From positions 1 through 59,955 of the forward strand of contig JAQCJL010000003.1 in assembly GCA_027593125.1 (NCBI GenBank): DNA of 59,955 nt, in the 5' to 3' direction. The notes below the pieces were generated by a model. It was given only the letters and a program-made list of their open reading frames with translations, searched no databases and was not told the DNA's origin. Source of the DNA: Pseudomonadota bacterium. GTDB lineage: Bacteria; Pseudomonadota; Alphaproteobacteria; Puniceispirillales; UBA1172. The position numbers and the translations under genes are program-made. This document shows positions 45,965-55,501 of this stretch, piece after piece (position 1 is the first letter of the stretch; the number at the start of each line of letters is the position of its first letter).

Positions 45965-45994
45965 TTTGCGTCGCAAATTCAAGACTGTTATAAT
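45965..45994 (+). promoter_or_regulatory. mrcA promoter with palindrome over the -35
   Basis: TTGCGT (45966-45971) and TATAAT (45989-45994) are 17 bases apart. TTTGCG-T-CGCAAA (45965-45977) is a perfect palindrome covering the -35, so a regulator could block it. The leader to mrcA would be about 100 nt. Confidence 0.6.
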
Positions 45995-46101
45995 ATGTTG
46001 GCACAGGCATTGCCTAAACCTGTTCTAAATCGGGACAAGCAAATAGGGTAGCGCCTCCTCATCCTATAAGCCAGGCTGTATAAGCAGGGAATTAAGACGG
46101 T

Positions 46102-48588
46102 ATGATCAAGAAGTGGTTGTTGAGATTAGCCAGCCTGGTATTTTTTATGACGGTGATGGGTATCATCGGCATGATGCTAGTGTTTTGGCATTTTGGGCGA
46201 GATTTGCCAGATCATGGCCAGTTGGCAAAATATGAACCGCCAGTTCTAACCCGTGTTCATGCTGGAAATGGGGCGTTACTGGCAGAGTTTGCCACGCAAA
46301 AGCGAGTGTTTGTTCCTGTAAATGCTATCCCCAAGCCTGTGGTTTATGCTTTTCTTTCAGCAGAAGATAAAGGGTTTTACGATCATTTCGGGATTGATCT
46401 ATGGGCGGTGACACGTGCCATGGTTACCAATATCGCCAATCTTGGGCGTAGCCGCCGACCCATTGGTGCCTCAACCATCACCCAACAGGTGGCAAAAAAC
46501 TTTCTGCTTACAAACGAGCTTTCCTATGAGCGGAAAATTAAAGAAGCCATTCTTGCCATGCGCATTGAAAGCGCTTTTACCAAAGATCGTATTTTAGAAC
46601 TTTATCTTAATGAGATTTATCTCGGCTTTGGCAGTTATGGCGTTGCCGCCGCGTCATTGAACTATTTTGATAAACCGCTTGATCAATTGACCATTGCTGA
46701 GGCGGCATATCTTGCCGCGTTGCCCAAAGCACCAAATAACTATCATCCTACCCGAAAATATGCTGCCGCCATTGTGCGGCGAAATTGGGTGCTAAGCCAG
46801 ATGCGAGAGAATGGCTATATCACAGAGGCCGAGGAACAAGCCGCGGCAAATGAGCCGTTGGTCACCCGTGATGCTAGCACCAGTGATGGTGCGGATGCTC
46901 CTTTCTTTGTTGAGGAAGTCAGGCGAGAAATTGCTAATACTTTTGGAGAGGATGCTCTTTATACCAGTGGGCTTTCGGTGCGCACTTCGCTTGATCCCGA
47001 ATTGCAGGCTTTGGCAGATATTGCCCTTATCAACGAATTAGAAGCCCTTGATAAAAGACAAGGCTGGCGCGGCCCACTTGGGCAGATTGATCTTCAGGAT
47101 ACCCTTCCTGCAGGCCAGATTGAAGCCTTGCGCCCGTATCGGGAAAAATTACTTCCAACGCGTTTTCCAGCCGTTGTCACAGAGGTTAACGCAAAAAAGG
47201 CATTGGTGACTGTGCTTGAAAATGATGACCATGGTGATCTTTTGACCACCGGAGAAATCCCATTTGTCCTTGCGGACTGGGCTTATCCGCCACGTGATGA
47301 TGATGGCACAAGGGGTGATCCTCTCACGCGGTTGGATGAGGCATTAAGCCCTGGGGATGTAATTGTGGTTCAGCGGCCAGAAACCGCCATGGATCGGCTG
47401 GAGCGTTACCCCGATCTTTTGGTTAAGGATACGACTTGGGCGTTAGGGCAAGTGCCTCTGGTGCAGGGGGCAGTGGTTGTTATGGACCCTCATACAGGCC
47501 GTGTATTGGCTATGACTGGCGGCTATGATGCTGGACAGACACAGTTCAATCGCGCCACTCAAGCCAGACGCCAACCTGGATCAGCCTTTAAACCGTTTGT
47601 TTATCTGGCGGCTCTGGATGATGGCTATTCACCGGTCACAAAAATCCTTGATGCGCCTTTGGTGGTTGATCAAGGCCCTGGTCTGCCTAAATGGAAACCA
47701 GCCAACTACACGCGCAAGTTTTATGGCCCTAGCATCATGCGTCTGGGCATTGAACAATCGCGCAACCTCATGACAGCGCGCCTAGCGATGCAGGTGGGTA
47801 TGCCGATGGTTCAAGATTACGCTAATCGTTTTGGTATCGATAAAGAATTGCCAAATTATCTGTCTATGTCTTTGGGGGCGGGAGAGACTACCTTGCTGCA
47901 AATGACAGCGGCTTATGGGATGATTGTTAATGGTGGCCGTTATATAGAACCTAGTATGATTGATCGGGTTCAAGACCGTTATGGACAAACCATTTATCGC
48001 CATGACAAACGTGATTGTCAGGGATGCCAAGTGCTTGATGTGATAAACCAAGACCAATTAACGCCGCCAGAGCTGATGGATACGCGGGCGCGTGTGACGG
48101 ACGCGAACTCAGCCTATCAGATGGTTTCTATGCTTGAAGGTGTGGTGCGCCGCGGCACCGCGCGAGGGATGAGAGACTTGCCCTTTCCCGTAGCCGGAAA
48201 AACAGGGACAACAAATGACAACACAAATGGATGGTTTGTTGGTTTTACCCCTGATCTGGTTGTTGGGGTCTATGTTGGCTTTGATAAGCTGAAACCGCTG
48301 GGCAAAAGAGAAACAGGTTCAACCGCCGCTGTCCCTATTTTTGAGAGCTTTATCACGGCTGCCATGCAAAACCGTCCACAAATTCCATTCCGGCGACCAG
48401 ATGGGATCAATCTTTATACCATCAATGCCCGAACAGGTGTGCGAGCAAGCCCGCAAGACCCAGACAGTTTGCTTGAGGCATTTAAGCCAGGTCAGGAGCC
48501 ATTGATTGATAGTGGAGACAATGCCGTGATTGGAAATGATGGTACAGCATCCAGCCAGGGAGAGCGTGATGTCCCTAGCCTTTATTAA
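46102..48588 (+). CDS. mrcA: penicillin-binding protein 1A (bifunctional)
   Basis: This 828-residue class A PBP polymerises and cross-links peptidoglycan. A membrane anchor covers residues 8-30. The glycosyltransferase (GT51) domain has catalytic Glu88 in SAEDKGFYDHFGID, then GASTITQQVAKNFLLTNE and KIKEAILAMRIES. An OB-like insert follows. The transpeptidase domain has the Ser-x-x-Lys in RQPGSAFKPFVYLAALD, SRN in EQSRNLMTARLA and KTGTTNDNTNGWFVG. It ends with a short disordered tail. A strong promoter with a palindrome is 108 bases upstream. prfB follows after a 55-base gap with a hairpin, the usual alphaproteobacterial order. Confidence 0.96.
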   Translation: MIKKWLLRLASLVFFMTVMGIIGMMLVFWHFGRDLPDHGQLAKYEPPVLTRVHAGNGALLAEFATQKRVFVPVNAIPKPVVYAFLSAEDKGFYDHFGIDLWAVTRAMVTNIANLGRSRRPIGASTITQQVAKNFLLTNELSYERKIKEAILAMRIESAFTKDRILELYLNEIYLGFGSYGVAAASLNYFDKPLDQLTIAEAAYLAALPKAPNNYHPTRKYAAAIVRRNWVLSQMRENGYITEAEEQAAANEPLVTRDASTSDGADAPFFVEEVRREIANTFGEDALYTSGLSVRTSLDPELQALADIALINELEALDKRQGWRGPLGQIDLQDTLPAGQIEALRPYREKLLPTRFPAVVTEVNAKKALVTVLENDDHGDLLTTGEIPFVLADWAYPPRDDDGTRGDPLTRLDEALSPGDVIVVQRPETAMDRLERYPDLLVKDTTWALGQVPLVQGAVVVMDPHTGRVLAMTGGYDAGQTQFNRATQARRQPGSAFKPFVYLAALDDGYSPVTKILDAPLVVDQGPGLPKWKPANYTRKFYGPSIMRLGIEQSRNLMTARLAMQVGMPMVQDYANRFGIDKELPNYLSMSLGAGETTLLQMTAAYGMIVNGGRYIEPSMIDRVQDRYGQTIYRHDKRDCQGCQVLDVINQDQLTPPELMDTRARVTDANSAYQMVSMLEGVVRRGTARGMRDLPFPVAGKTGTTNDNTNGWFVGFTPDLVVGVYVGFDKLKPLGKRETGSTAAVPIFESFITAAMQNRPQIPFRRPDGINLYTINARTGVRASPQDPDSLLEAFKPGQEPLIDSGDNAVIGNDGTASSQGERDVPSLY

Positions 48589-48601
48589 CCTTTCTTCGAT
48601 A

Positions 48602-48632
48602 AGCGCCTTGCCTAATAGGGGCAAGGTGCGCT
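48602..48632 (+). other. hairpin 11 bases before prfB
   Basis: AGCGC-CTTGCC, loop TAATAGG, GGCAAG-GT-GCGCT is an 11-bp stem with a 2-nt bulge. It ends 11 bases before the prfB ATG and holds the only G-rich ribosome-site-like stretch (GGGGCAAGG). No U-tract follows, so it is not a classical terminator. Confidence 0.55.
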
Positions 48633-48643
48633 AACCACAATCC

Positions 48644-49744
48644 ATGAGCGCAGAAACCGAACATAAAGCCGACGCTATTCGTTCCAGTCTGGCATTGCTA
48701 CGCCAGCATTTGGATTGGGATAGAAGTCTCGAACGTCTTGCTGAACTTCAAAATGCAGTTGAAGATCAAGACCTTTGGAATGATCAGCAAAAAGCTCAGG
48801 CGATTATGCGAGAAAAAAATAGCCTTGAGGTCATGATTAATGATGTTAACAGCATCACTCGCCAGCTTGATGATGCCATGGAGATGGTGGAACTGGCTGA
48901 GGCAGAAGGTGACGAAGGGCTGGTCGCAGAAACGCTTCAGCAACTGATTGAACTAGAGTTATTGGCCACGCGAAAACAGCTTGAAAGCCTGCTATCAGGT
49001 GAGGCGGATAACAATGACTGTTTCCTTGAAATTAATGCTGGAGCTGGCGGAACCGAAGCCCAAGATTGGGCCCTAATGCTACTTAGGATGTATTCCCGTT
49101 GGGCTGAACAGCATGGTTATAAAATTGAATATATCGAAGAAAGCCCTGGGGAAGAAGCAGGCATCAAATCGGTGACGATGCGCTTTAATGGTGAACGTGC
49201 CTATGGCTGGATGAAAACGGAATCTGGGGTGCATCGGTTGGTGCGTATTTCGCCTTATGACAGCTCAGCTCGGCGTCACACCAGTTTTGCTTCGGTGTGG
49301 GTTTATCCCGTGGTTGATGATGCCATTGAGATTGAGATCGATGAAAAAGATTTGCGAATTGATACGTATCGTGCTTCTGGGGCAGGGGGACAGCATGTCA
49401 ATAAGACGGATTCTGCTATTCGCATCACCCATATTCCCACAGGGATTGTGGTACAGTGCCAGAATGACCGCTCACAGCATCGCAACCGTGCCACGGCTTA
49501 TAACATGCTAAAAGCGCGGCTTTATGAAAATGAGTTGCAAAAACGTGAGGCTGAGGCCAATGCCTCAAGCGCGGCCAAAACGGATATCGGCTGGGGCAAT
49601 CAGATCAGATCTTATGTCCTGCATCCTTACCAGATGGTCAAAGACCTCCGTACCCAAGTGGAAAAGGGAAATGCACAAGGGGTCCTTGACGGGGATATTG
49701 ATGATTTTCTTGAGGCTGGACTAGCTCAGCGTCTTGGCAAATAA
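48644..49744 (+). CDS. prfB: peptide chain release factor 2
   Basis: This 366-residue class I release factor reads UGA and UAA stop codons. The GGQ motif is Gly248-Gly249-Gln250 (RASGAGGQHVNKTDSA). The codon-reading loop is Ser203-Pro-Tyr-Asp instead of the enterobacterial SPF, as is usual in alphaproteobacteria. A helical N-terminal domain and the ARRHTSFASVWVYP strand are intact. The gene is one uninterrupted frame, with no internal UGA programmed frameshift as in E. coli. No Shine-Dalgarno lies at normal spacing, and a stable hairpin precedes the ATG. Confidence 0.95.
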   Translation: MSAETEHKADAIRSSLALLRQHLDWDRSLERLAELQNAVEDQDLWNDQQKAQAIMREKNSLEVMINDVNSITRQLDDAMEMVELAEAEGDEGLVAETLQQLIELELLATRKQLESLLSGEADNNDCFLEINAGAGGTEAQDWALMLLRMYSRWAEQHGYKIEYIEESPGEEAGIKSVTMRFNGERAYGWMKTESGVHRLVRISPYDSSARRHTSFASVWVYPVVDDAIEIEIDEKDLRIDTYRASGAGGQHVNKTDSAIRITHIPTGIVVQCQNDRSQHRNRATAYNMLKARLYENELQKREAEANASSAAKTDIGWGNQIRSYVLHPYQMVKDLRTQVEKGNAQGVLDGDIDDFLEAGLAQRLGK

Positions 49745-49762
49745 CGCATCACATCATAATGA

Positions 49763-50221
49763 TCAGGCGATAGCCTTTACACTGGCCAGAACATCATCCG
49801 CGTGACCATTAACCTTAACCTTTGGCCAAACTTTCTGAATAATGCCATTAGCATCAATCAAAAAGGTTGCCCGGGCTATTCCCATATATTTTCGGCCATA
49901 CATTGATTTTTCCACCCAAACCCCGAACTGCTCACAAATGTCAGAGTTGTCATCTGCGCCAAGTCCACAAGTCAATTCATGTTTTTCTCTGAACTTGCCC
50001 TGTTTCTGGGGTTTATCTTTAGAAATTCCAATCACTGATACCCCAAGGGCATCAAATTCTGATTTTAATTGGGAAAAGGCAATTGCCTCAGCGGTACAGC
50101 CAGATGTATCAGCTTTTGGAAAAAAGAAGACAACCGTCATACCGGTCTGCTCATCAAGTGAGAAATGACCCTGATCGGTAGGTATGGTGAAAGAAGGGGC
50201 TTTGTCGCCTTCGTTAAGCAT
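49763..50221 (-). CDS. bcp: Bcp/PrxQ-type thioredoxin-dependent peroxiredoxin
   Basis: This 152-residue peroxiredoxin reduces hydrogen peroxide and organic peroxides. The peroxidatic cysteine is Cys42 in KADTSGCTAEA. The family's usual resolving cysteine five residues later is replaced (CTAEAIAFS has Ile), leaving Cys85 and Cys96 as candidates, so it may work by a 1-Cys or altered 2-Cys cycle. ARATFLIDANGIIQKVWPKVKVNGHADDVL is the C-terminal core. AAGGA lies about 9 bases before the ATG. It is divergent from the giant AsmA-like gene across a spacer with several inverted repeats. Confidence 0.92.
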   Translation of the reverse strand: MLNEGDKAPSFTIPTDQGHFSLDEQTGMTVVFFFPKADTSGCTAEAIAFSQLKSEFDALGVSVIGISKDKPQKQGKFREKHELTCGLGADDNSDICEQFGVWVEKSMYGRKYMGIARATFLIDANGIIQKVWPKVKVNGHADDVLASVKAIA

Positions 50222-50285
50222 GGTGTGTTATCCTTTCCTTTTCGTGTTCTTGCGTCACCCCAAAATAGAATTGGGTCAAGACATA

Positions 50286-50313
50286 TGATGCTTCTGCTAA
50301 TATCCTAGCATCA
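50286..50313. repeat. inverted repeat in bcp / AsmA-like spacer
   Basis: TGATGCT-N14-AGCATCA, perfect 7-bp arms, 65 bases upstream of bcp. May be in the bcp leader. Confidence 0.35.
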
Positions 50314-50367
50314 GACCTGCTATCAGGGTGTGACGGCATCCTTGATATGGTATATAGTCCTTCAAGG

Positions 50368-50389
50368 GATAATAGCCATGGTTATTATC
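50368..50389. promoter_or_regulatory. 22-bp operator-like palindrome in divergent spacer
   Basis: GATAATA-GCCATGGT-TATTATC has perfect 7-bp arms and a nearly symmetric CCATGG centre. On the minus strand its left arm gives TATTAT, a possible bcp -10, with ATGGCA 16 bases before it. It could control bcp, the AsmA-like gene, or both. Confidence 0.4.
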
Positions 50390-50445
50390 TTGCCATAGAT
50401 GAGATTTCCTCGCGTCATAGCCCACCATAGGTCATTGCGATAAGG

Positions 50446-53400
50446 ATGGAGACAGGATCATTGACCACTCAAAGGTATTACTGGTATCGCAGGATTACCA
50501 TAGCGCTAATCAGTCTTGTGGCTGTGGTCGCTATAGTGATGGGGTCTGCGCTTTGGTATCTTAACCAAAATGGCGGTTTGCAAAGGTGGGTGGAAAACCG
50601 CCTTAGCATGATAAATGAAAATGTGATGGTTCAAGTAGGTGAAGCCAGCCTCTCACTTCAATTTAGTAAATACCCAATTCAAGTTAACACCAAAGATATT
50701 GAGATTTTTGCCACTGAGCAGTCGGTTGTTCTGCCAGAGGCATATTTTGGCTTTACCTTTTCAGATTTGATTTTTGGACAGGGTTTGCCGCGAAGCGTTA
50801 CCCTTAATCGTCTCGCTTTTGAGGTGGAATATAGCGCTGATGGCTGGCACACGGGGGATTCCTTTGCCATGCTTATGCAAACCTTTAGTCAGGGTTATGA
50901 CGGCGACCTTAAAGACGCCTCGCAACAAAACACCACTGACGGTGTTGCCCCAGATACCAATGCCTTGCCAAGTTTTCATTTTCCTATTGATCGGCTGACA
51001 ATTAATTCGGGGAAAATGACCATGCTTTATCCATCATCCGAAGCGGATGAAGATAATCTCAGTTTAGATATTGATGGCATCATGATCGATATCATCAAAG
51101 CGGATGATCAAATTGATATAGCGATGGCAGTTGATTCACCTGATTTTGGCGGTATCACGCTTGATGGCACATTAGATCCTCAGTCTCTTGATCTCGATAT
51201 TAAGGCGGTGATGGATGATTTTGATAGTGGGCGTTTCTACCCTTATCTTGGCATCAATCTTCCTGAATTGCGTGACCTTGGAAAGATTTCTGGTGAGGCG
51301 CGAGTAAAAATGACGAACCGGGAAGTAACCACTATCGCGGCAGATATTCAGGCACAGGATGGTCATATCCTCATGCCTTCTGTTGGTTTGGTCACTTTTG
51401 ACACTGCCGCGTCACGCTTTACCTATGATAAATCTATTGATCGGTTGCTTTTAGAAAAGCTCAGCATTAGTGCCCCTGAAACAAGTGCTTTTCCAGGGGA
51501 GTTTTCTCTTAAGGGAGAGATCCGGAATGCGTCCCTGCCTATCCCACAGGTGAGAGCATCATTTACAGGGCAGTCTATTCCCATAGAAACTTTCCTTAAG
51601 CTAATCCCCGATGTGGATAGAATTTCCCATGATCAGCATGGGCCGATGATCAATGGAGGCAGGATCAACCGCATCACCGTTGATCTTTTGGCGCATATTG
51701 ACCGTACTGCTAACCAGTTTGAGTTTGATGCCTTGAACGTAGCTGCTGATGTTGCGGATATTCCCATTGTAACTGGTCTAGGGCCGGTTGAACGACTTGA
51801 CGGCATATTGGCTGGGCAAGTGAATTTCGTTTTAGAGCCTGATGGCAGCATTTCCGTGTTTGAAACGAAACTGACACTTACAGATGGCAATCTTAAACCG
51901 CAATTTGGAGACCTTACGATCCCAATCAAAGGGATGGAATTATGGGCTGAACTTGATGGTAAGGTGGTGGTAGTCCATCGTCTTGCTATGGATGCTATGG
52001 ATCATGGTCAGTTGGCCTTGCAGGCAAAACTGTATTTTGAAAATGATTTATCAGCATCCATGATGGAATCTCAGATTGTGGCAGAACAAGTCAATGCGAC
52101 ATTAGTTGGTGATCTTTGGCCTGAAGCCCTTTTTCCACGCTCGCGCAAATGGTTCAGAAAACATGTCATAGGAGGCGTGATTAATGGCTTTAAGCTCAAT
52201 ATTGGGCTTGACCTAAAAGAAGAAAAACCAAAACCGCTTTTCGTTGAAGGGGGCGGGCAGTTAAAAACACCTACCCTGCATTACTTGATTGACCATCAAC
52301 CTATTGAGGACGCTGATATCAGCCTTTCTTTTTCAGGCACGAAACTCGGTGGCACTAATTTTAACCTTACCCTTAATGATGGCATGGCAAACGCTGTTGA
52401 TCTCAAAGGCAGTGAACTTGCTATGTTCAACAAAGATGGCGTGACAGATATGTCTCTGAGTTTGTTGGGGAGGGGCGATCTTAAAAAATTGATGCAAATC
52501 TTGAATGAACCTAAATTGAATATTCTTGAGGCTGGGGGATTATCACCCGAAGGCGTCAAGGGGGTTGCGTATGTCACTGGGGCAATCAAATGGCAAGTTT
52601 CAAAAGCGACTAAGAATCTATCTGTTAAAGATTTTGACGTTAAAATTTCTGCCAATATGGATGGGGCATCGCTGCCCAGTTTGCCTGAAGGGATAGGGTT
52701 AAAGAACGGGGCGCTTACGCTCCAATATAACAATGGTGACACCAGAATAAATGGCAGTGGGCAGATTAATAATGCTGACGCCAAGTTTAATCTTCGGCTA
52801 GATCAAAACACACTCCGTGAAGCGATCATCACATTTGATCAAAGCGAGATGTTTACCAAGATCCTAAACAGTCGTCTGCCTCTAGGGCTAGAAGGTGAGA
52901 CCGCAGGACGCATTCATCTTATTCCCGGGGATGTGCCAAGTGATGTTGAGGTTAAGATTGATCTCAACCTTCAAAATAGCCGATTTTATATCCCTCGGCT
53001 GGAATTAACTAAACTAGAGGGAGAGGACGCCCAGGTCACAGCGCGTTTGGATATTTCCAATGGCCAGCTTCGGAAAATCAGTAATATTGAAGTGATCTCA
53101 GACGCGATTAGCCTAAAGGGTGATATTTTTCTTGATCAGGAACGAATGCTAAAAACGGCGCGTTTTGATATGGTGGAATGGCCAGGAAACGTCTTGAGTG
53201 ATGTAGAAATACGCCGTGAAGCGGATGAAAGCCTCTCTATTTCTGCTAGTGCCAGCGTCATGGATTTACGTCCCTTGCGCTTGAAAGAAAGTCCAGGTGA
53301 AGGGCTGAAAATGCAAATTGACTTGTCTGCAGATCGTCTGTTGCTAGACTCGCGTCTTTCGGTCGCTGGAAATGTTTCAATCCAAACACGCGAAGATGGA

Positions 53401-54207
53401 AGCGGTAAGGCAGATTTCCTTGGCAACCTCTACCTGATGGAAGCGCCCTTTATCACTGAAGCCACTTTGGCGGCTGAGTTTGGAAATGACAATGAATATA
53501 TGCGCGGACAGGGGCTGATTGGCGGGGTTGAAGCAGACCTTATGATGCGTTCAGGTCAACAAGATGGCGATCATCTGGTTCTGACCACAGGAAACGCAGG
53601 GCAAGTGCTCAAGGCACTTTCTATTACTGATGCTATTCGTGGCGGCGAGATGACGATGACGGTGTTATATGCCCCTGATGACGCAAAATATTATTCGGCG
53701 AATTTTGCCCTCACGGATTTCAGGGTCATTGAGGCGCCAACCGCGGTTAGAATGTTATCTGTGCTCAGCTTGGCTGGCTTATACTCACTTATCGAAGGGG
53801 ACGGCACAGCCTTTACCGAAGGTCAGGCAAGGATAAGCGTGACCCCAGATGAACAACGGATTGAATATGCAAAAGCCAGAGGAGACGCACTTGCCATTGA
53901 GTTAACAGGCTTGATAAATAGAAATGATGATACGCTTGATGTAAGTGGAGCGCTATTCCCTGTCTATCTGATCACGCAACTGTTGGGACATGTGCCGTTG
54001 GTAGGTGAGTTGGTGACAGGAATTAATCATGAAGGTGTATTTAACACCCGTTTTCGGATGAAAGGCCCGGTGGATGACCCTAACATTGATGTTCGGCTTT
54101 CCAGTATTGCCCCGGGGCTTTTGCGTGATATTTTTTCACCTGATTGGATCAGCAACGAAAGATCACGGTTATTAGGTGAAGACGCATCAAGCTCACCTGA
54201 ACAATAA
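50446..54207 (+). CDS. YhdP/AsmA-like inner-membrane protein (DUF3971)
   Basis: This 1253-residue protein has one N-terminal transmembrane helix at about 17-38 (ITIALISLVAVVAIVMGSALWYL) and a very long repetitive beta-rich periplasmic part. It ends in an AsmA-like C-terminal domain (SLAGLYSLIEGDGTAFTEGQARI, ALFPVYLITQLLGHVPLVGELVTG, DPNIDVRLSSIAPGLLRDIF). This is the layout of YhdP and relatives, thought to form a hydrophobic groove bridging inner and outer membranes for phospholipid transport. ATG 50446 has no spaced ribosome site; a TTG at 50461 with GGAG nine bases upstream may be the true start. It appears to stand alone. Confidence 0.85.
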   Translation: METGSLTTQRYYWYRRITIALISLVAVVAIVMGSALWYLNQNGGLQRWVENRLSMINENVMVQVGEASLSLQFSKYPIQVNTKDIEIFATEQSVVLPEAYFGFTFSDLIFGQGLPRSVTLNRLAFEVEYSADGWHTGDSFAMLMQTFSQGYDGDLKDASQQNTTDGVAPDTNALPSFHFPIDRLTINSGKMTMLYPSSEADEDNLSLDIDGIMIDIIKADDQIDIAMAVDSPDFGGITLDGTLDPQSLDLDIKAVMDDFDSGRFYPYLGINLPELRDLGKISGEARVKMTNREVTTIAADIQAQDGHILMPSVGLVTFDTAASRFTYDKSIDRLLLEKLSISAPETSAFPGEFSLKGEIRNASLPIPQVRASFTGQSIPIETFLKLIPDVDRISHDQHGPMINGGRINRITVDLLAHIDRTANQFEFDALNVAADVADIPIVTGLGPVERLDGILAGQVNFVLEPDGSISVFETKLTLTDGNLKPQFGDLTIPIKGMELWAELDGKVVVVHRLAMDAMDHGQLALQAKLYFENDLSASMMESQIVAEQVNATLVGDLWPEALFPRSRKWFRKHVIGGVINGFKLNIGLDLKEEKPKPLFVEGGGQLKTPTLHYLIDHQPIEDADISLSFSGTKLGGTNFNLTLNDGMANAVDLKGSELAMFNKDGVTDMSLSLLGRGDLKKLMQILNEPKLNILEAGGLSPEGVKGVAYVTGAIKWQVSKATKNLSVKDFDVKISANMDGASLPSLPEGIGLKNGALTLQYNNGDTRINGSGQINNADAKFNLRLDQNTLREAIITFDQSEMFTKILNSRLPLGLEGETAGRIHLIPGDVPSDVEVKIDLNLQNSRFYIPRLELTKLEGEDAQVTARLDISNGQLRKISNIEVISDAISLKGDIFLDQERMLKTARFDMVEWPGNVLSDVEIRREADESLSISASASVMDLRPLRLKESPGEGLKMQIDLSADRLLLDSRLSVAGNVSIQTREDGSGKADFLGNLYLMEAPFITEATLAAEFGNDNEYMRGQGLIGGVEADLMMRSGQQDGDHLVLTTGNAGQVLKALSITDAIRGGEMTMTVLYAPDDAKYYSANFALTDFRVIEAPTAVRMLSVLSLAGLYSLIEGDGTAFTEGQARISVTPDEQRIEYAKARGDALAIELTGLINRNDDTLDVSGALFPVYLITQLLGHVPLVGELVTGINHEGVFNTRFRMKGPVDDPNIDVRLSSIAPGLLRDIFSPDWISNERSRLLGEDASSSPEQ

Positions 54208-54235
54208 GCTCATAAAAAAATAACCATGTGGGATG

Positions 54236-55474
54236 TTAGCTAGTAAGCGAAAGGATAGCGTGCCGTTTTTTGCCTGCTGAAATCTTGATTTCACCATCAG
54301 AATTAGTATCGCTATCAGTCAGCATATGATCTTCGTCGTTTATCCCTTGATCATTGACTCTGGCCCCACCACCACGAATAAGACGACGTGCTTCCCCATT
54401 ACTTGAAGCAAAACCACAGAGTTTTAGCGCATCAATCATGCTAAGTGGCAGATCTGTATTGAATTGCGGTAAGCCTGAAGCCATCACGCCTTCAGCAAAA
54501 GCCTGCTGGGCGGTTTTAGCAGCCTCCATGGCTTGTGCTGGTGAGTGGCAAAGCCCTGTGACTTCATTCGCAAGGATAATTTTTGCTTCGTTGATTTCTT
54601 GGCCTTCTAGTGCCTCAAGACGGGCGATCTCATCCAATGGCAATTCTGTAAACAGTCTTAGGAAACGACCAACATCATTATCTTCGGTGTTGCGCCAATA
54701 CTGCCAGAAATCCCAAACAGGAAGATGATCATCATTGAGCCAGATCGCGCCTTGGGCACTTTTGCCCATTTTTGCCCCAGATGCTGTGGTGATCAGGGGT
54801 GAGGTGAGACCATAGACGCTCTGTCCATCAACACGGCGCGTCAGATCAATACCGGTGACAATATTGCCCCATTGGTCAGAGCCCCCCATTTGCAGCAAGC
54901 AACCATAACGGCGGCGCAGTTCCATGAAATCATAGGCCTGAAGAATGGCATAATTGAACTCAAGAAAGCTGAGCGGTTGTTCGCGTTCTAGCCGCAGCTT
55001 GACGCTGTCCATGCTTAACATCCGGTTGACGGAAAAATGAACGCCATAATTTCTGAGGAAATTGATATAGCCCAGCTGGTCAAGCCATTCGGAATTATCC
55101 ACCATCACAGCATCAGTGGCGCCATTACCAAATGTGAGATAATTTTCAAAGATACGCTTGATGCCTTGTTTGTTGGTTTCGATATCCTGATCAGACAGCA
55201 AAGGACGCTGGCTGTCTTTACCAGAAGGGTCGCCAATCTTAGTCGTTCCGCCACCCATTAACACAATAGGTTTGTGTCCCGTTTTCTGAAGGATACGTAG
55301 CATCATAATTTGAATGAGCGAGCCAACATGCAAGCTGTTGGCGGTGCAATCAAAGCCTATATAGGCTGGAATACATCGTTTAGCGGCAACTTCATCAAGC
55401 TCTTCGGGATGCGAAGACTGATGCAAATAGCCACGTTCGGTGATGATGTTAATAAACTCAGATTTATGGCTCAT
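54236..55474 (-). CDS. tyrS: tyrosyl-tRNA synthetase
   Basis: This 412-residue class I synthetase charges tRNA-Tyr. The HIGH-type motif is LHVGS in [19 protein letters not shown]. The tyrosine pocket includes [15 protein letters not shown] and [18 protein letters not shown]. The KMSKS loop appears as KMGKS in [19 protein letters not shown]-terminal S4 domain ([27 protein letters not shown]) binds tRNA. It is of bacterial TyrRS type 1 length. It follows the alpha/beta hydrolase gene by 27 bases on the same strand and converges with the AsmA-like gene. Confidence 0.96.
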   Translation of the reverse strand: MSHKSEFINIITERGYLHQSSHPEELDEVAAKRCIPAYIGFDCTANSLHVGSLIQIMMLRILQKTGHKPIVLMGGGTTKIGDPSGKDSQRPLLSDQDIETNKQGIKRIFENYLTFGNGATDAVMVDNSEWLDQLGYINFLRNYGVHFSVNRMLSMDSVKLRLEREQPLSFLEFNYAILQAYDFMELRRRYGCLLQMGGSDQWGNIVTGIDLTRRVDGQSVYGLTSPLITTASGAKMGKSAQGAIWLNDDHLPVWDFWQYWRNTEDNDVGRFLRLFTELPLDEIARLEALEGQEINEAKIILANEVTGLCHSPAQAMEAAKTAQQAFAEGVMASGLPQFNTDLPLSMIDALKLCGFASSNGEARRLIRGGGARVNDQGINDEDHMLTDSDTNSDGEIKISAGKKRHAILSLTS

Positions 55475-55501
55475 GGTGCTAGATCAATAACAGGGCTGTC
55501 G

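Noticed and set aside
48644-49744. Programmed frameshift in prfB
   Set aside because: RF2 is encoded in a single uninterrupted frame without the CTT-TGA signal.
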